This document shows positions 7,238 to 12,732 of a stretch of 22,159 nt of DNA, piece by piece. Position numbers and translations under genes: made by a program. A model generated the notes under the pieces. The model saw only the letters and a program-made list of their open reading frames with translations. It had not been told where the DNA came from and did not search any database. Source of the DNA: CAZVWV01 sp964631745 (lineage in GTDB: Bacteria > Bdellovibrionota_C > UBA2361 > JBGSMV01). Numbering within the stretch: the first letter of the stretch is position 1; each line of letters opens with the position of its first letter. Location: contig CAZVWV010000055.1 of the NCBI GenBank assembly GCA_964631745.1, positions 1 to 22,159 of the forward strand, read 5' to 3'.

Positions 7238-7597
7238 TCAAAATACAATCAGTTCGCCTTTGCTTCCCTTCAGTTCTAGGTCCATTTGCCGAATGAGATC
7301 AAAACCAAGCAGTCCGTGCAAGCCTGAGTCTGCAATGTTGTCAAAGTCGTAAACTGAAATCATTGGCTGGATGAAGTCCTTTCCAAATATCTTCAATTTT
7401 TCAACCCTTAAGCAATAACCTTCCTGAATTGGTCCGGCCGGGCCAAATGCAGAAATTCTTTGAATGCCATCGGCGGCACTGTAACCAAGAAAATCAATGA
7501 CCGGGGTATGAATCTGCGTTGTCGCAGCGCCAGTATCAAATATTAACCGAATAAGCTTTGATTTCTTCTTACCGATGAGGCGAACTGTAACAAACAA
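7238..7597 (-). CDS. Single-domain retropepsin-like aspartic protease
   Basis: This ~119-residue protein has the size of one retroviral-type protease monomer (clan AA), which works as a homodimer. The active-site triplet Asp21-Thr22-Gly23 lies in LIFDTGAATTQIH, and the conserved Gly-containing strand/helix near the end is HGLLGFDLIRQ, as in bacterial stand-alone retropepsins. No membrane segment or signal is present, so it should be cytoplasmic. The start is taken as TTG at 7597 with GGAAG about 9 nt upstream. The frame is open 15 codons further, but without another canonical start. It lies 51 nt after a small acidic-protein gene on the same strand, and the pair is likely one transcript. The substrate is unknown; similar small proteases occur next to small uncharacterised proteins in other bacteria (recalled, not searched). 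Confidence 0.8.
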   Translation of the reverse strand: MFVTVRLIGKKKSKLIRLIFDTGAATTQIHTPVIDFLGYSAADGIQRISAFGPAGPIQEGYCLRVEKLKIFGKDFIQPMISVYDFDNIADSGLHGLLGFDLIRQMDLELKGSKGELIVF

Positions 7598-7648
7598 CTG
7601 GCAAAACTTCCGAGCTATGAAATTTATAAATACGACTCACAAATACTT

Positions 7649-7906
7649 CTACTTCATGAACTGATTCAGATTTGAACTGATTGTCATCCCCTCAGGAATA
7701 ATTATCTTACCCACAAAGACCAAGGCTGAATCCTCCGGAGGAGAATTGCGTACTAGATCTTCAAACTCTTTGCGTTTCTTTGAATGCACGCGCACAACTC
7801 CTGCTGTCGGGTCGGGTTCAGTCTCGTCCCATTCGTAATCCACGAGCTCCACCCATTCGCCATCGTACTGCTCTCTAATCTGTTCCCAAGTTAATCTCTT
7901 ACTCAT
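7649..7906 (-). CDS. Small acidic uncharacterised protein, partner of retropepsin
   Basis: This 85-residue acidic protein starts MSKRLTWEQIREQYDGEWVE. A WExIxxxYxxEWVxLVDxEW pattern at its start resembles a widespread uncharacterised family. A conserved-looking strand-rich end (ALVFVGKIIIPEG) follows, and there is no membrane segment. I prefer the ATG at 7906 to a GTG 27 nt upstream (7933), because the family-like sequence begins there and the GTG has its purine-rich stretch too close. It is the first gene of a probable two-gene unit with the protease 51 nt downstream. It could be the protease's substrate, inhibitor or antitoxin; none of these is shown by sequence. Confidence 0.7.
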   Translation of the reverse strand: MSKRLTWEQIREQYDGEWVELVDYEWDETEPDPTAGVVRVHSKKRKEFEDLVRNSPPEDSALVFVGKIIIPEGMTISSNLNQFMK

Positions 7907-8011
7907 TGTGTTACGTTCTCTGCTTCGAATCACTTCCCATTTACCATAGTCTGTCGGCTTTTACTAGATTTGTTGACAGCAGATCCACCAATAAGGGTTG
8001 CTTTAATGGGA

Positions 8012-8017
8012 TAATAT
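8012..8017 (+). promoter_or_regulatory. Candidate -10 element upstream of csaA
   Basis: TAATAT at 8012-8017 has no good -35 at 17 nt; a TTGACA upstream (7974-7979) is 32 nt away, too far. If used, it gives a leader of about 55 nt containing the start-codon hairpin. A TATACT at 8066-8071 is an alternative that would make the csaA message almost leaderless. Confidence 0.25.
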
Positions 8018-8058
8018 GAACGATAAGCCCCAACCTCTCATATACCCAACTAACCAAA

Positions 8059-8088
8059 GCTGCCATATACTTGCTCGTATATGGCAGC
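8059..8088 (+). promoter_or_regulatory. Perfect hairpin enclosing the csaA start codon
   Basis: GCTGCCATATAC (8059-8070), a 6-nt loop TTGCTC, and the exact complement GTATATGGCAGC (8077-8088) form a 12-bp stem. The csaA ATG (8081-8083) and the following codon lie inside the 3' arm, and no Shine-Dalgarno is visible in front. In mRNA this would mask the start; in DNA it could equally be a dimeric operator. The symmetry is certain, the role inferred. Confidence 0.7.
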
Positions 8089-8416
8089 AATCACCCGGGC
8101 AGATTTTGAGCGCGTTGAACTTCGGGTCGGCACTATCACGCGCGTGGAAGATTTCCCAGAGGCTCGTAAACCCGCTTTTAAGATCTGGGCTGATTTTGGA
8201 GAGCTCGGCGAAAAGAAATCTAGCGCGCAAGTTACAGCGCTGTATTCGAAAGAAGAGTTAATCGGGAAACAGATTGTGGGGGTCGTAAACTTCCCACCCA
8301 AGCAGGTGGCGAATTTTATCTCGGAATTCTTAGTAACGGGCTTTGTGTCGGAGGGCGGCGCAGTAGTACTTTGTGTGCCGGAGCGCGCCCTGAAAAACGG
8401 TTCAAGATTAGCATGA
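8081..8416 (+). CDS. csaA: CsaA-like tRNA-binding-domain protein
   Basis: This 111-residue protein consists of one OB-fold of the EMAP-II/tRNA-binding type. The family signature is clear: DFERVELRVGTITRVEDFPEARKPAFK near the N-terminus, then KKSSAQVT, ELIGKQIVGVVNFPPKQVANF and SEFLVTGF. Length and start match CsaA, a dimeric protein described as an export-related chaperone in Bacillus and structurally a tRNA binder. It is cytoplasmic. The ATG at 8081 has no Shine-Dalgarno and sits within a perfect 12-bp hairpin, which suggests translational or operator control. Its stop overlaps the next gene's start (ATGA, 8413-8416), so it is the first gene of csaA - GT87 - cmk. Chaperone versus RNA-binding role is undecided. 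Confidence 0.92.
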   Translation: MAAITRADFERVELRVGTITRVEDFPEARKPAFKIWADFGELGEKKSSAQVTALYSKEELIGKQIVGVVNFPPKQVANFISEFLVTGFVSEGGAVVLCVPERALKNGSRLA

Positions 8417-9657
8417 GATCGAATTTTGAAACCTTAGTGCATCTCTTATTGCTAGCCCTAGGGCTAGCAATAAGCGCAGCTGTTATTCGGGCACACTCGA
8501 CTACATCTACGGAGTTCACTCAGGATTACTTAGCAGGCAAGGCCTTGATTAATTCCCAGAGTATTTACGGCGAGAATATTTCAAGCCAGGCCGTGCAACT
8601 CTTTCCACAAGAAAATCAGCGCATCGAAAATTTCCATCCTCCGCTTAATTCCCTTATTTTTGCCCCGTTTGGAATCGCCAATTACCGCGCCGCGCATCTT
8701 ATTTGGTGTCTTATTATAATCCTGCTCTACTTTAGCTCTATATTTTTAATCTTGAATACAATCACAGTGCCATCATCTGTACGGCGCCACGTACCGTATT
8801 TCGCTCTGCTGTGGTGGCCTGCGATTTATTGTGTGGGCCAAGCCAATATCTCCATCCTGGTTACGGCGCTTGTAGCCTTTAGTCTTTCTCGGCTAAAACC
8901 AGGCAAGAACGGGCTGTCCGCCGCGGCGCTTGGAGCAGCCGCCGCAATAAAATTATATCCAGCGCTAATTGGCTTACTCTTTCTCGCGAAGCGAGATAGC
9001 CGCGCAATCTCGGTCATGGCGCTGACTTTTTGTGGTCTGAATCTCTTAGCTTATCTAGTCGTCGGCAGCGCTGATTTCTGGCATTACTATGCAGTGCTGG
9101 TGCCGCGCGATGTGGCCGAGTGGTCTGCCTTTCCGTTGAATTCCGCAATCTCGGGGCTGCTCGTTCCGTTGCTCACGCCCAACGAGTTTATTAAGAATGT
9201 TTTCAACGCGCCACTCCTAGCTAACTACCTTTCCTATCTTACGGCGGCGGTACTGATTGTAATTACCTTGATCAGATTCTCCGCAAAGGAGAATCTCTCC
9301 TCAGCCGATACTAACTCTTCCTCGCTGGCACTCTTTGCGACGCTCGTGCCCCTAATGTTATTGGCTTCTCCTATTACCTGGCCCCACGCATTCTGTGCGC
9401 TTTTGATTCCGATTGCTTACCTGATTCATCCGCTCCGGAATAATGCAAGCAAGGGTGCTTGGGTGCTGTTTGTTACGGCGCTTTTGCTGCTTTCAATTCC
9501 GGAAGTCTATGTAGTAAGAACCGTACTGCAAAGCCTAGCTCCCGAGAAACTAAGCCCGGCTTGGTTCCTAACTCTAAAATTTCCATTTTATGCGATTTGT
9601 ATTCTCTGGGGACTCTGTCTAAAGTTTGCGCCAAAGACATTTTCGGAGAGATCATGA
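8413..9657 (+). CDS. GT87-family (DUF2029-type) membrane glycosyltransferase
   Basis: This ~414-residue polytopic inner-membrane protein has about ten hydrophobic helices. Its features match GT87/DUF2029 polyprenyl-phosphate-sugar-dependent transferases. An acidic residue follows the first helix in FTQDYLAGKAL. The FHPPLNSLIFAPF motif lies in the next loop, and a KLYPALIGLLFL segment follows a small-residue-rich helix. Such GT-C enzymes, like mycobacterial PimE, add mannose or arabinose to lipid carriers on the periplasmic side; the sugar here is unknown. I chose the ATG at 8413, which overlaps the csaA stop as ATGA, over an upstream in-frame ATG at 8371 inside csaA. The stop overlaps the cmk start in the same way. 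Translational coupling is therefore likely on both sides. Confidence 0.82.
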   Translation: MRSNFETLVHLLLLALGLAISAAVIRAHSTTSTEFTQDYLAGKALINSQSIYGENISSQAVQLFPQENQRIENFHPPLNSLIFAPFGIANYRAAHLIWCLIIILLYFSSIFLILNTITVPSSVRRHVPYFALLWWPAIYCVGQANISILVTALVAFSLSRLKPGKNGLSAAALGAAAAIKLYPALIGLLFLAKRDSRAISVMALTFCGLNLLAYLVVGSADFWHYYAVLVPRDVAEWSAFPLNSAISGLLVPLLTPNEFIKNVFNAPLLANYLSYLTAAVLIVITLIRFSAKENLSSADTNSSSLALFATLVPLMLLASPITWPHAFCALLIPIAYLIHPLRNNASKGAWVLFVTALLLLSIPEVYVVRTVLQSLAPEKLSPAWFLTLKFPFYAICILWGLCLKFAPKTFSERS

Positions 9658-10349
9658 AACGCTTCATAGTAACAATCGATGGACTCTCGGCATCAGGTAA
9701 ATCCTCGCTTGGAAAGGCCTTGGCCACAAAGCTTGGTGCCCGTCTTTTTAGCACCGGATTAATTTACCGCGCCTTGGGACTCTTACTCGTGCGTAATTCA
9801 GTAAGCCCGGACGACACCCAACTTGTCATGAAAGCGTTACAGTCACATAAGATCTCCTTGGCGGCCGTCGGCTCTGAAACCAAAGTGCTTTTGGATGGCT
9901 CCGAACTCGGCGCGGAAGTCTTTACGCCTCAGGTTTCGGATGCAGCCTCACGCGCCTCGGCCCGTCCGGAGGTGCGCGAAAAATTACTTGAGTTACAACG
10001 CAGCGCCTTTCCGGGCGAGAATCTTGTGGTCGAGGGCAGGGATATCGGAACAGTTGTGTTTCCGGAAGCTCCGGTTAAGTTTTTTATTAGCGCTTCAGCA
10101 GAAGTTAGGAGCCAGCGAAGACTTGCGCAGATGCAGGTTCCGCAAGCCGTAGCAGCGGCCGCCGATCTGAAAAAAACCTTAGAAACCGAGGTCTTAGCAC
10201 GTGATACGCGCGATCAAAATAGGGCAGTGGCACCCACGGTAGCCGCCCCTGATGCAATCCTTATCGATAACTCCGTACAAACATTGACGAATGTAATAGA
10301 ACAAATGTATGCTCACTGCCTCAAAACGCTGGGCAGGCTCCCAGGATAA
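9654..10349 (+). CDS. cmk: Cytidylate kinase
   Basis: This 231-residue cytoplasmic enzyme phosphorylates CMP and dCMP with ATP in pyrimidine nucleotide recycling. It shows the P-loop GLSASGKSS (10-18) directly after MKRFIVTID, the CMP-binding block VVEGRDIGTVVFPEA, and the lid and adenine-binding region RDTRDQNRAVAP. Length is usual for bacterial Cmk. The ATG at 9654 is fixed by the ATGA overlap with the glycosyltransferase stop and by the P-loop distance; a longer open frame upstream is only shadow. It is followed after 38 nt by rpsA, the classic cmk-rpsA pairing, so the two are probably co-transcribed. Confidence 0.96.
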   Translation: MKRFIVTIDGLSASGKSSLGKALATKLGARLFSTGLIYRALGLLLVRNSVSPDDTQLVMKALQSHKISLAAVGSETKVLLDGSELGAEVFTPQVSDAASRASARPEVREKLLELQRSAFPGENLVVEGRDIGTVVFPEAPVKFFISASAEVRSQRRLAQMQVPQAVAAAADLKKTLETEVLARDTRDQNRAVAPTVAAPDAILIDNSVQTLTNVIEQMYAHCLKTLGRLPG

Positions 10350-10387
10350 TCTAGGCCACACTCACTAAAGGAGATTTAATCAACAAT

Positions 10388-12115
10388 ATGGAAAACTTTG
10401 ATTCTGGTTCTGAAGGATCCACTGGCCATTCGTTTGCCGGTGAGTTCGAAAAACTTTTAGTAAACAACCTCGAGGCGTACAAGCCAGGGAAAGTTGTTGC
10501 TGGAACAGTCGTAGCTTTTAACAGAGAAGTTGTCACTGTCGATATCGGCTTTAAATCAGACGGTATCGTACCCACATCGCAGTTCCAAAATTCTGACGGG
10601 CAGATAGCTGTCAAAATTGGTGACAAAGTCGATGTGTACATCATGATTCTTGAAAACGAAGAAGGTCAGCTAGTTCTCTCAAAAGAGAAAGCTGAACAGA
10701 AGCGTGTTTGGGACATGGTCGAGAGTACCTTTAAGAATGGCACTACCTTAGCTGGTAAGGTGGTTTCCAAAGTTAAAGGAGGACTTCAGGTCGATATCGG
10801 CATCCCCGCGTTCTTGCCTGGGTCGCAGGTCGACATTCGTCCACATCGCAACCTCGATAAATTTATCGATCAAGTCTATGACTATAAAGTACTAAAGATT
10901 ACCCGAGACAAAGGTAATATAGTGCTCTCTAGACGTGCTGTGCTGCTCTCGGAGCGTGACAGTCTTCGCTCTGAAACCCTTAAAGTCTTGGCGGAAGGCG
11001 TGGTCATGGAAGGTGTCGTTAAGAACCTTACCGATTACGGCGCATTTATCGATCTAGGCGGTTTAGACGGACTTCTGCACATTACAGATATCTCTTGGGG
11101 GCGAGTTAATCACCCATCAGAGAGATTATCAGTCGGGCAGACCGTGCCGGTTGTGGTGCTAAAGTATGACGAAGAGAAAGAACGCGTCAGCCTTGGCATG
11201 AAGCAACTGAAGGAAGATCCTTGGCTCAAGGTGCACGAACGCTACCCTGTCGGCGGAAAGATCTCCGGCAAGGTCGTTTCAGTTACTGACTTCGGGGCGT
11301 TTGTAGAGTTGGAAGAGGGCGTTGAAGGCCTTGTTCACGTCTCTGAGATGACTTGGAATAAGAAGCTGAAGAGTCCTGGCAAAGTTGTGGCTGTGGGCGA
11401 TACAGTGGAAGCAGTAATTCTTGGCCTCGACAACGAGCAACAACGCTTGACGTTGGGCATGAAGCAGCTTTTACCGAACCCATGGGAAATTTTGCTTTCA
11501 AAACATCCCAAGGGCTCAAAAGTCACAGGCAAGATTCGCTCGATTACGGATTTCGGTATCTTTGTTGGTATTGAAGACGGTATCGACGGACTTGTGCACG
11601 TATCCGACTTTTCTTGGACAAAGAAGATCAAGGATCCGAAAGAGATCCATGACATGTTCAAGAAGGGGGACGATGTCGAAGCCATGGTCTTGGATGTCGA
11701 CGTTGACAACGAACGCTTGAGCTTAGGCGTTAAACAGCTTAGTGAAGATCCCTGGGATAAAATTGCGCAGCGCTACCCTGTTGGCGTTAAGGTCAAGGGC
11801 ACTGTGCGATCGGTTGCTGATTTCGGTCTCTTCGTTGAGATTGAAGACGGCATTGAGGGGTTAATTCATAACACTCAACTCGGTATCGACAAGGGCCAAA
11901 ATCCTGGAGATATCTATCCGGTTGGGTCGCCAGTTGAAGCCGAGGTCACTGCCGTAGATCTGCAGGAGCGTCGCATCAGCTTAAGCGTGAAAGTCATTAA
12001 GCGTAGACAGGAGAAGGAGAGCATCGAGCCGTTCTTGGGCGATGATCGCGCTTCTACCTTTAAGCTTGGTGAGCTTTTCCAAGAGAAGATTCGTTCCAAC
12101 AAGGGCGAGAACTGA
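10388..12115 (+). CDS. rpsA: 30S ribosomal protein S1
   Basis: This 575-residue protein has six S1 OB-fold repeats, beginning at about residues 34, 117, 203, 287, 375 and 465. The last four carry the DFGAFVEL...GLVH-type signature, and the first two are the diverged ribosome-docking repeats, as in proteobacterial S1. It binds mRNA leaders and helps load weakly structured or poor Shine-Dalgarno messages onto the 30S subunit. The start at 10388 has AAGGAG, but 14 nt away, longer than usual; no better in-frame ATG, GTG or TTG is nearer. Such atypical starts are common for autoregulated rpsA. Located downstream of cmk. Several genes in this window lack clear ribosome-binding sites, which fits dependence on S1. 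Confidence 0.97.
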   Translation: MENFDSGSEGSTGHSFAGEFEKLLVNNLEAYKPGKVVAGTVVAFNREVVTVDIGFKSDGIVPTSQFQNSDGQIAVKIGDKVDVYIMILENEEGQLVLSKEKAEQKRVWDMVESTFKNGTTLAGKVVSKVKGGLQVDIGIPAFLPGSQVDIRPHRNLDKFIDQVYDYKVLKITRDKGNIVLSRRAVLLSERDSLRSETLKVLAEGVVMEGVVKNLTDYGAFIDLGGLDGLLHITDISWGRVNHPSERLSVGQTVPVVVLKYDEEKERVSLGMKQLKEDPWLKVHERYPVGGKISGKVVSVTDFGAFVELEEGVEGLVHVSEMTWNKKLKSPGKVVAVGDTVEAVILGLDNEQQRLTLGMKQLLPNPWEILLSKHPKGSKVTGKIRSITDFGIFVGIEDGIDGLVHVSDFSWTKKIKDPKEIHDMFKKGDDVEAMVLDVDVDNERLSLGVKQLSEDPWDKIAQRYPVGVKVKGTVRSVADFGLFVEIEDGIEGLIHNTQLGIDKGQNPGDIYPVGSPVEAEVTAVDLQERRISLSVKVIKRRQEKESIEPFLGDDRASTFKLGELFQEKIRSNKGEN

Positions 12116-12126
12116 GATAGCTCAGT
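12111..12126 (+). repeat. Small hairpin spanning the rpsA stop codon
   Basis: ACTGAG, a 4-nt loop and CTCAGT form a perfect 6-bp stem that contains the TGA stop (12113-12115). No T-tract follows. It may be the first half of a 3'-end structure together with the stronger GC hairpin 17 nt downstream. Confidence 0.4.
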
Positions 12127-12130
12127 CGAT

Positions 12131-12172
12131 ACGTTCCGGGAGCGCCGACCTCCAAGTCGGCGTTCCGGAGCG
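12131..12172. repeat. REP-like GC hairpin flanked by direct repeats
   Basis: CGCCGAC (12143-12149), a 6-nt loop and GTCGGCG (12156-12162) form a perfect 7-bp GC stem. On either side stands the same motif, CGTTCCGGGAGCG (12132-12144) and CGTTCCGGAGCG (12161-12172), differing by one base. It lies just after rpsA, convergent with the receiver gene, as expected of a dispersed REP-type element or a Rho-independent-like barrier. A related CGCCGAC...GTCGGC hairpin occurs at 20308-20326. Confidence 0.5.
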
Positions 12173-12247
12173 TTGGAAGGGAGCGTTAGTTTGGCGAGAA
12201 AGCCCTCGTGCCACTTTGGGTCTTAGTGACTTTGTGGTGATTACCTC

Positions 12248-12628
12248 TTACGCATTACCACCAATGGGATAACAGACAGCTACAAGCGTGCGTTCAAACT
12301 CGGCAGGGGTAAAAGGCTTCGACAGAAAGGCCGATGCCCCTAAATCCAGCGCTTCTTGAACCTCTTCGCCAATTGCATGACCGGACATCAAAATTATGGG
12401 GATTTTGGGATTAAATTTCCGCAGCTCCTGTAAGACGTCGATACCGCTCAAACCTGGCATTCTAATATCGCTAACAACCAGATCGTAGTCGCGATTCGAT
12501 TTCAAATGCTCAAGCGCCTGAACCGGCGAATTAAAGTCTGTTACGACATGACCGACCGATTGCAAACATAGCTTTAAGGCCAGTAGCACTCCACTTTCAT
12601 CGTCAATTAGTACAAGTCGCTTGGGCAT
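12248..12628 (-). CDS. Stand-alone response-regulator receiver domain (CheY-like)
   Basis: This 126-residue protein is a single receiver domain without an output domain. The acidic pocket is Asp9/Asp10 and the phospho-acceptor Asp54 (VVSDIRMPG). The switch residue Ser82 (ILMSGHA) and invariant Lys104 (FLSKPFTP) are present, so phosphotransfer should be intact. Such proteins relay signals by binding partners, as CheY or Spo0F do. A good ribosome-binding site (AAGGAG, 8 nt) precedes the ATG. It is a single gene transcribed away from mutS and towards rpsA. No kinase lies nearby, so its cognate kinase and target are unknown. Confidence 0.92.
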   Translation of the reverse strand: MPKRLVLIDDESGVLLALKLCLQSVGHVVTDFNSPVQALEHLKSNRDYDLVVSDIRMPGLSGIDVLQELRKFNPKIPIILMSGHAIGEEVQEALDLGASAFLSKPFTPAEFERTLVAVCYPIGGNA

Positions 12629-12677
12629 CTTACATGCTCCTTTAATTCTGACGCTAATAAGGCCGAATCGGTTTGTA

Positions 12678-12683
12678 ATTATA
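12678..12683 (-). promoter_or_regulatory. Consensus -10 of the receiver gene
   Basis: TATAAT on the minus strand (12683-12678), about 50 nt before the receiver start. No good -35 is seen 16-18 nt upstream, so an activator may be involved. Confidence 0.4.
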
Positions 12684-12732
12684 TCCCGGCCTTGCTAGAT
12701 TCGCAGGCGGTGCCGAATAGTCGTTCTTAAAT

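Noticed and set aside
8016..8261. 81-residue plus-strand frame overlapping csaA
   Set aside because: It is out of frame with the well-conserved CsaA protein and has no family-like sequence.
9459..9653. N-terminal extension of cytidylate kinase
   Set aside because: The region codes for the glycosyltransferase in another frame; the P-loop position and the ATGA overlap fix the start at 9654.
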